A DNA stretch of 64,000 nt from Haloferax mediterranei ATCC 33500 (GTDB lineage: Archaea > Halobacteriota > Halobacteria > Halobacteriales > Haloferacaceae), in assembly GCF_000306765.2 (NCBI RefSeq), contig NC_017941.2:248001-312000 (forward strand), in the 5' to 3' direction. Positions 16,222-25,290 of the stretch are shown here, piece by piece (within the stretch, counting starts at the first letter, position 1; the number at the start of each line of letters is the position of its first letter). The translations under genes were made by a program, and so were the position numbers. A model generated the notes under the pieces. The model saw only the letters and a program-made list of their open reading frames with translations. It had not been told where the DNA came from and searched no databases.

Positions 16222-16880
16222 ATGACCGAGCGCGTCCCCGAATTTGCCCTTCTCGTCGGTGTGTTTCTCGGCCTTTCGGCGGCCGTCTCCGGTGCCGTCC
16301 TCACCGGCGAGTTGTTCCGCCCGATTCTCACTGGTGTGGTCGTCTGCTATCCCTTCGCCGCCTTCGGCGTCGTCCGCTCTGATGACCCGAGTGAGGCGCT
16401 TCCGCCTCGTTTCGTCACCGCGCTCGGCACTGTCCTCGGCGTCGTGACTCTCCTCACCGCGCTCCTCGAACGCCCCGGCGACGTCCTCTCGGGGCTCGTC
16501 GCCAGTCTCGTCGTCGCCCTCCCGCCGGCCGCCTACGCCACGCGCTTCGGTGCCGACGTCAACCCGCTGTCGCCTGTCCAGACGTTCGTGGTGACGACCG
16601 CCGTGGGCGCGCGTTTCTCGCCTTTGCGCCACTCATCGGCACTCTCAGTGCCGTCGTCGGTCTGTTGGTTGGGCTCTCGGGCGCGCTCTACGCCGACGCT
16701 CGTGGCTTGCGTCCCACCCACCGCCAGCGCCGTCTCGGTATCGTTGCCGGGGTACTCGCCGGCGTCGCAGTCGCGTGGTTCGCCCTCGTGATGCACTTCC
16801 CGCTTGCTCCCACGACGGCAGCGGTCGCGGCGCTCGTACTTGCGCCGAGTCTGTTCGTCGCGATTACGCGCGAGTTGTAG
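16222..16880 (+). pseudogene. Multi-pass membrane protein split by a one-base frameshift
   Basis: From ATG 16222 (MTERVPEFALLVGVFLGLSA) the frame encodes four hydrophobic segments up to VQTFVVTTAVG near 16605, then turns into low-quality sequence. The adjacent frame continues AFLAFAPLIGTLSAVVGLLV, then GALYADARGLRPTHRQ, and ends with two more membrane segments at TAG 16878-16880. Restoring one C in GGGCGCGCG at about 16606-16613 would join both halves into a protein of about 219 residues with six helices. Function unknown. A sequencing error is as likely as true inactivation. Confidence 0.75.
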
Positions 16881-16897
16881 AAATCTGGACCAAAAAT

Positions 16898-17893
16898 TCA
16901 GGCGAGCGGCGTTCGCTCTACGACCGTCCCATCGTAGGTCGGGTACTGCTCGACGATTTCGCCGTCTTCGACGTCACCGTCTTCTATCATCTCTTCGAGG
17001 AGCCACCACGCGACCTCGACGTGATTCGACTTGATGCTGTAGAACTCGTCGGGCACGCCGAGTTCGATAAAGCGCTCGGCCGGGGTGTAGGTCTTGCCGT
17101 AGACCAGCGTTCCGTCGTCCGTCACCTCGTCGAAGGGGCGGCTCAGGTTCCGAGCCATCCGCTTGAGTCGGTTACGGTGCTGGGCGGCGTCCTTGAAGAC
17201 AGAGGTACAGAAGTAGACGCGCTCGTGGTCGCCCATCTTATCCAGGATGGCTTCTTTCGAGCCGTCGACCGCCGACATGTGACCGTCCTGAAGTTCGTAG
17301 CCCTTCTCCTGCATCCGGCGGTAGTTCCCGTCGGACATCTCGAACTCGTTGATGTTGCAGAACTCCGCAGCACCCTCGTCGAGGAAGTCGAGGAACTCCT
17401 GTTCGGCTCGGATACCCGGAATTTCGAACGCCGGAGTGAGTCCTTCTTCGCGGGCGATGTAGAGGATGTCCTCCCACTCGGTGCCGTGCATGTCGCCCCA
17501 CAGTTCGAGCGGCGGGTGGAAACGAATCTCGTCGAGACCAGCCTCGGCGAGTCGGCGCATGTTCTCGCGGCCGCCGGGAATACCGGTGTAGAGGTGGATG
17601 TGGTGGTCCTCGCCGAATTCGTCCTTCAGAAGTGAGATGTAGTGACAGGTCTTGTCGAGCGCCTCTTGCGGTTCTCCGCCAGTAATCGAAGAGCCGAGCG
17701 CGTCCATGCGCTTTGCCTCCTCGATGACATCGTCGTCGGATTCGACGAGTCGCTCGTTTGCGTACACGTCGGTCACGTTCTTGCGATTCTCGCCGAGCGG
17801 GCAGTAGAAACAATCACGCTGGTCGCAGTACCCGTAGACGAACATCACCATCTTTCCGCCCATGGCGCACTGTTCGCAGCCCTTCGAGATCAT
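16898..17893 (-). CDS. Radical SAM protein (COG2108-like)
   Basis: 331 residues from ATG 17893 (MISKGCEQCAMGGKMVMFVY). The cluster-binding motif reads CDQRDCFYC, a CX4CX2C spacing rather than the usual CX3CX2C. It is followed by glycine-rich SSITGGEPQEALDK and IHLYTGIPGG, the SAM-binding strand regions of a radical SAM barrel. An extra CEQC pair lies at the N-terminus. The family appears related to pyruvate formate-lyase activating enzymes, but its substrate is not known. An upstream extension to 17968 has no support. It is divergent from the S9 peptidase. Confidence 0.82.
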   Translation of the reverse strand: MISKGCEQCAMGGKMVMFVYGYCDQRDCFYCPLGENRKNVTDVYANERLVESDDDVIEEAKRMDALGSSITGGEPQEALDKTCHYISLLKDEFGEDHHIHLYTGIPGGRENMRRLAEAGLDEIRFHPPLELWGDMHGTEWEDILYIAREEGLTPAFEIPGIRAEQEFLDFLDEGAAEFCNINEFEMSDGNYRRMQEKGYELQDGHMSAVDGSKEAILDKMGDHERVYFCTSVFKDAAQHRNRLKRMARNLSRPFDEVTDDGTLVYGKTYTPAERFIELGVPDEFYSIKSNHVEVAWWLLEEMIEDGDVEDGEIVEQYPTYDGTVVERTPLA

Positions 17894-18013
17894 TCGTTGA
17901 ACACATGCTATACGTCCCACGTGCAAAAACCGTGCGAAACGCGGTTCGAGCAGGCCGTCCACTTTCACTCTGTAGGGGTTAGATTGAGGTTCACACCCGC
18001 ACGTGTTAGTAGC

Positions 18014-19900
18014 ATGTCAGAACATGGCATAGAGGTGGTGTTGGAACGGTTGGCGCGTCTCCCGACAGTCGCCCACCCCACTGTTTCCCCCGACGGCGAC
18101 GAAATCGCCGTCTACTACGACGGAACTGGTCGTAACGAACTCCACGTCCTCGACGCTGAGACCGGCAATATCGAACAGTGGAGCGACGGCGAGGTGCCGC
18201 GAAACGCCCGCTGGCCCGTCGCTTGGGGCGCCGATGGCGAACGCGTGTTCTTCCACCTCGATGACGACGGTGACGAACAGAACGATATCTACGCTATCGA
18301 CCGCACTGGTGCCGTCGAAGCTGTCGTCGAGATGGAGGGGCAAGTCAGTCTCAACGATGTGGAGTCTGACGGCGAGGCGTTGCTCGTCGGTTCGACGCGA
18401 GACGGCCAGATGAACCTCTATCGCCGCGACTTGTCGACGGGTGAGACGACGAAACTAACCGACTACGACCGCGCGGTGGGGGCAGCCAGTTTCTCCCCCG
18501 ACTACGAACGAATCGCGTACGGGGCGAACGAGTCCGACGATGACGCTAATCTGGACGTGTACGTCGCCGACACCGACGGGTCGAACCCGCGGAAGCTCGA
18601 ACTCGGCGAGGTTGGTGCAGAGACGACACCCGTCGATTGGGGTCCCGAGAGCGAACGGCTGTTGGTGTCTGACGACTCCACGGACCTGAACCGCTGCGGT
18701 GTCTACGACCTCACTGTTGACGAGGTGACGTGGTTCGGTGACGGCGACTACGAGGAAACCCCCGTCTCGTTCGTCGACGACGGTCGAAAGTTCGTGGCGA
18801 CGCAAATGCGCCGCGCCACGACGATTCCCGTGGTCTACGACATCGACTCGGGGGCTGTCCACGAGTTTGACCTTCCCGAGGGTGTCGCCGGGTTCGGGTG
18901 GCAAAGCGAGCGGAACCTCACCGGGAACCGCGTCCTATTGACCCATACGACACCGACGCGCCGGACGGAGCTGTTGGCGTACGACTTCGAGACCCACCAA
19001 CGTGAGACGCTTCTGGAAGCCGACCACGGCGATTTCTCCACCGACGACTTCGCGGACGCCGAGTACTTCCGATTCGAGTCGAGCGGCGTGCCGGAGACGC
19101 CCGCGAAGGCCGTCGAACACGACCCCTACGACGAACTGGAGATTGGCGCGCTCTTCTACGACTCCGGTCTGCGTCCCTCGCCGCTCGTCGTAAACCCGCA
19201 CGGCGGTCCACGAGCGAGAGACAGCAAGTCGTTTGACCTCTACACGCAGGTTCTGGTCCAATGTGGCTTTTCCGTCTTGCAGGTCAACTACCGTGGCTCG
19301 ACCGGTCGCGGCCGCGAGTTCGTCGAGGAACTGTACGATGACTGGGGCGGCGCAGAGCAGGGCGACGTCGCAACGGCGGTCGAACACGTCCTCGACACCT
19401 ACGACTGGCTAGACGAGGACCGCGTTGTCGTCTTTGGCGGGTCGTACGGCGGCTACTCGACGTACTGGCAGGCGGTGCAGTATCCCGACCTGTACGCCGC
19501 GAGCATCGCGTGGATTGGCGTGACCGACCTCCACGACATGTACGAAAACACGATGCCGCACTTCCAGACCGAACTCATGGAACGCTACCTCGGCGACCCC
19601 GACGAAAACGCCGACCTGTACGAAGAGCGTTCACCGACCACCTACGCCGAGAACGTCGATGCGCCGTTGTTCATCCTCCACGGCGTCAACGACAGGCGCG
19701 TCCCCGTTTCGCAGGCCCGACGCTTCCGCAACGCGCTCGACGAACACGGCTACGAGGAAGGGACAGACTACGAGTACCGGGAACTCGGCGCCGAGGGACA
19801 CGCTTCCTCGGACATCGACCAGAAGATTCGGACGTTCGAACTGCTCGCGGACTTCCTCGGCCGACGAGTCGGAACGACGATGGCGTCCGCCGACGACTGA
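18014..19900 (+). CDS. S9-family serine peptidase (prolyl oligopeptidase / acylaminoacyl peptidase type)
   Basis: 628 residues from ATG 18014 (MSEHGIEVVLERLARLPTVA). The N-terminal 340 residues form WD-like beta-propeller repeats (TVSPDGDEIAVYY, ASFSPDYERIAYGA). The C-terminal alpha/beta hydrolase domain has GGSYGGYSTYW with the nucleophile Ser at about residue 477, Asp in LHGVNDRRVP and His in GAEGHASSD. It probably trims short peptides in the cytoplasm; there is no signal peptide. The gene is monocistronic, 64 bases before the DUF373 gene. Confidence 0.9.
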   Translation: MSEHGIEVVLERLARLPTVAHPTVSPDGDEIAVYYDGTGRNELHVLDAETGNIEQWSDGEVPRNARWPVAWGADGERVFFHLDDDGDEQNDIYAIDRTGAVEAVVEMEGQVSLNDVESDGEALLVGSTRDGQMNLYRRDLSTGETTKLTDYDRAVGAASFSPDYERIAYGANESDDDANLDVYVADTDGSNPRKLELGEVGAETTPVDWGPESERLLVSDDSTDLNRCGVYDLTVDEVTWFGDGDYEETPVSFVDDGRKFVATQMRRATTIPVVYDIDSGAVHEFDLPEGVAGFGWQSERNLTGNRVLLTHTTPTRRTELLAYDFETHQRETLLEADHGDFSTDDFADAEYFRFESSGVPETPAKAVEHDPYDELEIGALFYDSGLRPSPLVVNPHGGPRARDSKSFDLYTQVLVQCGFSVLQVNYRGSTGRGREFVEELYDDWGGAEQGDVATAVEHVLDTYDWLDEDRVVVFGGSYGGYSTYWQAVQYPDLYAASIAWIGVTDLHDMYENTMPHFQTELMERYLGDPDENADLYEERSPTTYAENVDAPLFILHGVNDRRVPVSQARRFRNALDEHGYEEGTDYEYRELGAEGHASSDIDQKIRTFELLADFLGRRVGTTMASADD

Positions 19901-19964
19901 CAGAACCGGCCGACCGCGGTCGTTCCCCGAAAGCAGATATATCCCCGTGGCATAGAAGTCAACG

Positions 19965-21098
19965 ATGCTCTTGGTCCTCTGTGTCGACCTCGACGACGAC
20001 CTCGGCCGCAAGACGGGACTCGATACTCCTGTTGTCGGCCGACAGAACGTCGAGGACGCCGCAGTGGCACTCGCCACTGCCGACCCTGAGGACTCCGACG
20101 TGAACGTGTTGTTTCAGGGGATTCAGGTTCACGACGAACTGCTGGAAGACGAAGACGAGGAGGTCGAAGTCGCCGCAGTCACCGGATTGGAAGGAAGCGA
20201 CGTGAAGGCTAACCGGGCTATCGGTGAAGAGATAGACACCGTCCTCGCCAGCATCTCGACCGGCGAGTCCATTCACGCCATCGTCATCTCGGACGGCGCA
20301 CAGGACGAATCCGTGCTTCCGGTCATCCGCTCTCGTGTCCCCATCGACGGTGTCCGTCGGGTCGTCGTCAGGCAGGCACAGAACCTCGAATCGATGTACT
20401 ACACGATGAAGCAGGTCCTTGCCGACCCCGAGACCCGCGGGACCATCCTCGTCCCGCTCGGTATCCTGCTTCTCATCTATCCGTTCGTCACCATTGCGAG
20501 TTTCTTCGACGTTCCCGGAGCCGTCGTTCTCGGCCTTATTTCAGCACTCCTTGGCCTGTACACGCTCTTCCGTGGACTCGGTCTCGAATCCGCAGTCGAT
20601 GAGGCCGCGGACCGCACCCGGAACGTGCTCTACACCGGTCGCGTCACGATTATTACCTACGTCGCCGCTGCGGCCTTGCTCGTCGTCGGTGGCGTCCGCG
20701 GGTACGACCTCCTGCAGACTGTTTCGGATGGAGTCGGTGGCGAGCCAGCGCCGGGAATCGTCCTCGCCGCACTCGCCCACGGTGCAGTCGAATGGTTCGC
20801 CGCCGCCGGTATCACGAGCAGTCTCGGCCAAGTCACGGACGAATACCTTCACGACCGTTTCAAATGGCGTTATCTCAACGCACCATTCTACGTCTCCGCA
20901 ATCGCAATCGTGCTCTACGCGCTCTCCGGCTTTTTCCTCCCCACAGGTGTTGCTGGCGTCCAGACGTTCGAACTCACCGGGCTTGCCGTCGCGCTTACGG
21001 TCGGCACGCTCCTCGGAGTCCTGAGTACACTCACCTTCGCAGTGATAGAGGCGCACTACCCGACAAGTGCCGAGGGTGACGGGGAACAACCAGCATAG
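19965..21098 (+). CDS. DUF373-family membrane protein
   Basis: 377 residues. A soluble N-terminal domain of about 150 residues begins LLVLCVDLDDDLGRKTGLDT and contains GRQNVEDAAVALATADPEDSD, hallmark stretches of DUF373. It is followed by six or so membrane helices (GTILVPLGILLLIYPFVTIA onward). The family is widespread in archaea and uncharacterised. The acidic DLDDDLG strand may bind metal. It follows the peptidase gene on the same strand but with its own spacing. Confidence 0.87.
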   Translation: MLLVLCVDLDDDLGRKTGLDTPVVGRQNVEDAAVALATADPEDSDVNVLFQGIQVHDELLEDEDEEVEVAAVTGLEGSDVKANRAIGEEIDTVLASISTGESIHAIVISDGAQDESVLPVIRSRVPIDGVRRVVVRQAQNLESMYYTMKQVLADPETRGTILVPLGILLLIYPFVTIASFFDVPGAVVLGLISALLGLYTLFRGLGLESAVDEAADRTRNVLYTGRVTIITYVAAAALLVVGGVRGYDLLQTVSDGVGGEPAPGIVLAALAHGAVEWFAAAGITSSLGQVTDEYLHDRFKWRYLNAPFYVSAIAIVLYALSGFFLPTGVAGVQTFELTGLAVALTVGTLLGVLSTLTFAVIEAHYPTSAEGDGEQPA

Positions 21099-21131
21099 CG
21101 AACTGTCCCGGTTTCAGCTATCTCAACTCAA

Positions 21132-21169
21132 CTCAGCTTAGATTAGCTCAGCTTAGATTAGCTCAGCTT
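21132..21169. repeat. 15-base tandem repeat, 2.5 copies
   Basis: CTCAGCTTAGATTAG occurs at 21132-21146 and 21147-21161, followed by CTCAGCTT at 21162-21169. It sits in the convergent gap and reaches the stop codon of the prenyl synthase gene (21163-21165). Confidence 0.9.
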
Positions 21170-22005
21170 TCGCGGACGATAACGAACTCGGCGAGGTCGC
21201 GGAGGTACTCCAGCGGTTCGGAGTCGTCGACGCCGGACGATTCGAGCGCGTTGAGCGCTTCGTCGGCGTGCTGTCGTGCGCGGCGATTTGCTTCTTCGGG
21301 TGTCAGGTCTGTCACCTGCACGAGCGACGGTCGGCCCATCTCGGCGTCCTGTCCGGTCGGCTTCCCGAGTTCTTCTGCGTCGGCGGTCGCGTCGAGTACG
21401 TCGTCGCGAATCTGGAAGGCGACGCCGACCCGTGCCGCGTAGTCGCCGAAGGCTTCGACGACGTGGGCGTCTCCGCCGGCCGCGACGGCTCCTAACTCGG
21501 CGGCGGCGCGGAAGAGTGCCCCCGTCTTCCGGTGTGCGAGTTGCATGTACTCCGTCTCGTTGGACGGGACGGCGACGAGTTCGGTCGCCTCTCCCTCGCC
21601 GAGTTCGACCATGGACTCGGCGACGATACGGGTTGCTCGGTCGCTGGACGAGAGGAGGGCGAACGCCTCCCCGAGCAGGCCGTCGGAGGCGATGATTGAC
21701 GACCCGTAGCCGTATTCAGCCCACGCGCTGGGCGTTCCGCGGCGGATGTCTGACCGGTCGATGATGTCGTCGATGACGAGCGAGGCGTTGTGGACGAGTT
21801 CGACGCCGACGGCGAAGTCGACGGCGTCTTCGGGGGTACCACCGACGGCCTCGCAGGCGAGGATGGTCACGGCGGGGCGGACGCGTTTGCCCCCCGCGAG
21901 AGCGACGTGGTCGAGTTGGTCGGCGAGTTCCGACGGCTCGACCGCCGAGACGACCTCTTCGAGGCGGTCGTTTACCATCGTGACCCGGCGCTCCAGGTAT
22001 TCCAT
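21163..22005 (-). CDS. idsA3: Short trans-prenyl diphosphate synthase-like protein
   Basis: 280 residues from ATG 22005 (MEYLERRVTMVNDRLEEVVS). Motifs are GGKRVRPAV, the first Asp-rich motif DDIIDRSD and the second DDVLDATAD, with QIRDD before the latter. The enzyme condenses isopentenyl diphosphate with allylic diphosphates for isoprenoid chains. It is shorter than the usual 330-350 residues of geranylgeranyl synthases, and the first motif lacks the longer DDxxxxD insertion, so product length is uncertain. The symbol idsA3 is from memory of the Haloferax paralogue at this place. Confidence 0.82.
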   Translation of the reverse strand: MEYLERRVTMVNDRLEEVVSAVEPSELADQLDHVALAGGKRVRPAVTILACEAVGGTPEDAVDFAVGVELVHNASLVIDDIIDRSDIRRGTPSAWAEYGYGSSIIASDGLLGEAFALLSSSDRATRIVAESMVELGEGEATELVAVPSNETEYMQLAHRKTGALFRAAAELGAVAAGGDAHVVEAFGDYAARVGVAFQIRDDVLDATADAEELGKPTGQDAEMGRPSLVQVTDLTPEEANRRARQHADEALNALESSGVDDSEPLEYLRDLAEFVIVRES

Positions 22006-22178
22006 TGTCGGTTCGTAGTGTTGGGTAGGGAAGTACGTACCGGATTTGGAGAAACCGAGCGACTGGGACGACGGGGGTGGCGTTTTTGACCGCTGTGTCA
22101 CGACGGGATATCGGCCTCGCACTGACACTCCGGCGCAGTCGCTCTCAGCGTCAAAAAACGAAAAACGGGATTCAGTAC

Positions 22179-23132
22179 TTACTCGAACTGCTCGATAAGT
22201 TCCGGCACCACATCGAAGAGGTCGCCGACGATACCGTAGTCGGCGATGTCGAAGATAGGCGCGTCGGGGTCGGTGTTGATGGCGATGATATTCTCAGCGC
22301 CTTTCATCCCGGCGACGTGCTGGACCGCACCGGAGATACCGACTGCGAGGTACACCTTCGGCGTCACGACCTTCCCGGACTGACCGACCTGACGGTCCTT
22401 CGGGAGCCAGCCGTTGTCGACGATGGGGCGCGAGGACGACAGGGTCGCATCGAGCGCGTCTGCGAGGTCCTGCACCAGTTCGATGTTCTCTTCTTCTTCG
22501 ATACCGCGGCCGACAGAGACGAGCACGTCTGCCTCCGAGATGTCGACATCGCCGCTGCCGACTTCTTCGAATCCAGTTACGCGCGAGCGCACGCGAGATT
22601 CATCGAGAGTGAAGTCGAACACTTCGACTGCGGGTTCGCCCGCCGCTTCCGTGGCGTCCCACTCGCCGGGTCGGATGGTGACCACGGCGCGGTCGGCGTT
22701 GACTTCAATCGTGGATTCGACCTTCGAGGCGTACATCTCGCGGGTGACTTCGAGGGTCCCGTCGTTCTGGAGTCCAACCGCGTCAGTCACGAGCGGGAGG
22801 TCGAGACCTTCTGCAACGGCTGGTGCGTAGTCGAGCCCGTTGACCGTGTTGCCGATGAGGACGTACGTCGGGTCGAGTTCCTCGTACAGTTCCGTGACGG
22901 CCTGTACGTACACGTCGTGGTTGAACTCGTCGCCTTCCGTGACGGTGTGGATGGTGTCGACGCCGTCGAGCGAGAGTTCCTCGGCAAACCCATCCGTGTC
23001 GCCGCCGATGACAGCGAGGTGGAGGTCGCCGCCGGTGTCACCGACGAGGTCGGCACCGGCGGTGACGAGTTCGAACGACACGTCACGGAGTTCGCCGCGG
23101 CGGTGTTCCGTGATGGCAAGTACGTCGCTCAT
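22179..23132 (-). CDS. etfA: Electron transfer flavoprotein, alpha subunit
   Basis: 317 residues. The C-terminal FAD-binding signature is present: RPIVDNGWLPKDRQVGQSGK, then VYLAVGISGAVQHVAGMK and AINTDPDAPIFDIADYGIVG. It forms a heterodimer with EtfB that passes electrons from acyl-CoA dehydrogenases or other flavoenzymes to a quinone oxidoreductase. ATG 23132 overlaps the etfB stop by four bases. No dehydrogenase or EtfD-like gene is adjacent, so donor and acceptor must be encoded elsewhere. Confidence 0.93.
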   Translation of the reverse strand: MSDVLAITEHRRGELRDVSFELVTAGADLVGDTGGDLHLAVIGGDTDGFAEELSLDGVDTIHTVTEGDEFNHDVYVQAVTELYEELDPTYVLIGNTVNGLDYAPAVAEGLDLPLVTDAVGLQNDGTLEVTREMYASKVESTIEVNADRAVVTIRPGEWDATEAAGEPAVEVFDFTLDESRVRSRVTGFEEVGSGDVDISEADVLVSVGRGIEEEENIELVQDLADALDATLSSSRPIVDNGWLPKDRQVGQSGKVVTPKVYLAVGISGAVQHVAGMKGAENIIAINTDPDAPIFDIADYGIVGDLFDVVPELIEQFE

Positions 23133-23923
23133 TGGGCACCCACCCCCTTCTCGCGGAGCACAGTCGCAAGTTCGGCGGCTTGCTCCCCGGCACCACCTTC
23201 GAAGTACGTCGCCTCAGATTCGGTCTCCGGTTCGTACATGTCGGTCAACACGAGGTCGGATTCGAGGGCCGCCCCGTCGAGTCCGAGGTCCGAAAGCGCC
23301 ATCGGCTTGATTTCCTTGGACTGTGCCTGACGAATCCCGCGCAGACTCGCGTAGCGGGGTTCGTTGATACCGGTCTGGATGGTGAGCACGGCGGGGAGGT
23401 CGACTTCAGTGAGTTCTTCGACGCCACCTTCGAGTTCGCGGCGGACGTTAGCAACGGCACCGTCGATATCCAGGTCGAGGTCGTTGACGACCGCGGCCCA
23501 TTCGAAGTCGATTGCGGACGCCAGCGAGACGCCGGTCGCACCGAAGCTATCGTCGTTTGCCTGCACGCCCGTGAGGACGAGGTCGGGTTCTTCTTCTTCG
23601 ACGACTGCCGAGAGGAGTCGCGTCTTTGCGCCTACGTCGAGAAGGTCTACGTCTTCGAGTGCGTCGTCCCACACGCGGATGGCGCGGTCGACGCCTTTGG
23701 CGAGCGCCATGCGGATGGTCTCTTCGGAGCGTTCGGGACCGATTGTCGCACTGACGACTTCGACGTCGTCGTTCTCCTCGGCGATTTGGACGGCCGCTTC
23801 GACCGCGTACTCGTCCCACTCGTTGAGGTCGTAATCGAGGTACTGTTCTGCCACGCGGAGGCCATCGAGTTGGAAGTCCTCTTCCACCTCGGCCACTTCT
23901 TTGACGGTTACGAGAACTTTCAT
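23129..23923 (-). CDS. etfB: Electron transfer flavoprotein, beta subunit
   Basis: 264 residues from ATG 23923 (MKVLVTVKEVAEVEEDFQLD), preceded by an in-frame TTG. The EtfB pattern is clear: LNEWDEYAVEAAVQIAEE, ALAKGVDRAIRVWDDALE, LTGVQANDDSFGATGVSLAS and LPAVLTIQTGINEPRYASLR. It binds AMP and supports the FAD domain of EtfA. First gene of the two-gene operon; the four-base overlap with etfA indicates coupled translation. Confidence 0.93.
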   Translation of the reverse strand: MKVLVTVKEVAEVEEDFQLDGLRVAEQYLDYDLNEWDEYAVEAAVQIAEENDDVEVVSATIGPERSEETIRMALAKGVDRAIRVWDDALEDVDLLDVGAKTRLLSAVVEEEEPDLVLTGVQANDDSFGATGVSLASAIDFEWAAVVNDLDLDIDGAVANVRRELEGGVEELTEVDLPAVLTIQTGINEPRYASLRGIRQAQSKEIKPMALSDLGLDGAALESDLVLTDMYEPETESEATYFEGGAGEQAAELATVLREKGVGAQ

Positions 23924-23991
23924 CAACGTTCACTACCGACGGGGGCGAATAAACGTTTTCGCACCGTCGCCGCCAACGTGCAGTCAGCCGA

Positions 23992-25134
23992 TTACTCCGT
24001 TTCTTCGTCCTCGTCCGGCAGCGAGATGAGGTTTTCGCGGCCGAGACGGAGCTTTTCGACCTGTCCTTCGTCGGCCATCGACGACAGCAGTTGCGAGACT
24101 TTCGCGTCGGACCAGCCGGTTTCCTTGACGATGTTCGCCTGTTTCATCCGTCCGCCGTTTTGCTCTAAGAGCAGTTCGACGCGCTCTTCGTCGGAGAGCA
24201 GGTCGAGGTCGATGTCCGGGTCCTCGCTTTCGGCTCCCTCCTCGGCTCCGGCTTCGGGTGCTTGCTCATCTGTTTGCGCGGGTGCTGGTTCGGTCGCTGC
24301 ACCGTTGCGTGGCTCAGACTCGGGGGGTGACGCAGGGGTTCGTTCGCTGGTGGTGGACCGACGGCGAAGGTAGAGCAGTCCCACTATCAGGACGACTACA
24401 ACCCCTCCGCCAATGAGTTCCCACGGGATTTCTTGGCCCACCCCTGGCGGGACGTAATAACTCACGGCCAACTGTTCCGGCGAGTCAAAGGTTCGTGGCC
24501 CTTCGACGACCACCGCGTTATCCTCCAGTTGGAGACCGCGAGGGGTACTACTGACAGCGTACTTCGGAGGGGTCTGAATACTGAGATTCTGGTTCGAGCG
24601 AAGTGACGTGAGCCACGTCTTGCTGTCGCGCGCAGAGAACGCGTCTCTGAGACGTAGCCCCTCGTCAGTCTCCTCTAAGAAGTTCGTCCACGTGAAGGTC
24701 AAGACGAGCACGCCCGTGTCGTTTTTGACGTACCCTCTCTTCGTCGTGTTCTTGATTGTCATCGACCGCTGGGTCTGTGCTTCGGCCGTCTCACTGACTT
24801 GTTCGAAGAGTTCAGCGTCGAGACCAACATCCGCAGACCCCTGTTCGTATTTCCGTGCGAACTCTCTGAACGCCTTCGTCTCGTTTTCCGTCTCGAGGTC
24901 GTAACGCATCACGATGCGCCAATTCGCCGACCGGTCGTTACGGAGTTCGATGACGATATCCGTCTTGGGCGCTCGTTCGAGGTTCGACTGTTGTGCGATA
25001 AGGGTTGTCTGACCAAGGGATGTCGCCGTGTTAGCGCCGTGCGTGTCGGTGGTGGCGGCGCCAGTTGCCGTGACTGGTGCCGCGACACCGGCGATGATGA
25101 TGAAGAGGGCAACGATGAGGGCGGCGCTCCGCAT
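23992..25134 (-). CDS. Membrane-anchored winged-helix regulator with secreted sensor domain
   Basis: 380 residues from ATG 25134 (MRSAALIVALFIIIAGVAAP), which gives a clean signal peptide. An extracellular domain of about 220 residues follows (IVIELRNDRSANWRIVMRYD), then one membrane span (IPWELIGGGVVVVLIVGLLY). Next come an acidic Pro/Glu-rich linker and a C-terminal MarR-like winged helix (ERVELLLEQNGGRMKQANIV, WSDAKVSQLLSSMADEGQVE). The topology places the HTH in the cytoplasm, suggesting a one-component sensor. It is divergent from the secreted coiled-coil protein gene. Ligand and targets are unknown. Confidence 0.85.
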   Translation of the reverse strand: MRSAALIVALFIIIAGVAAPVTATGAATTDTHGANTATSLGQTTLIAQQSNLERAPKTDIVIELRNDRSANWRIVMRYDLETENETKAFREFARKYEQGSADVGLDAELFEQVSETAEAQTQRSMTIKNTTKRGYVKNDTGVLVLTFTWTNFLEETDEGLRLRDAFSARDSKTWLTSLRSNQNLSIQTPPKYAVSSTPRGLQLEDNAVVVEGPRTFDSPEQLAVSYYVPPGVGQEIPWELIGGGVVVVLIVGLLYLRRRSTTSERTPASPPESEPRNGAATEPAPAQTDEQAPEAGAEEGAESEDPDIDLDLLSDEERVELLLEQNGGRMKQANIVKETGWSDAKVSQLLSSMADEGQVEKLRLGRENLISLPDEDEETE

Positions 25135-25290
25135 ACGTGAATCCGTTTCGTCCGGCGATGAAAACGCTTTCCATCGACTTAACGTCACATTCCGTCTCTA
25201 TTGACAATCGTTGCCACCGTGTGCGCAACGAAACTTTATCTGTCGTTGGTCCACAAGAGGGCCATTTTAGTACTGGCATTGTGTACCCCT

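Noticed and set aside
21163..22128. Longer prenyl synthase start at 22128
   Set aside because: The extra 41 residues are Pro/Ser/Arg-rich and upstream of a good ATG at 22005 with the family N-terminus.
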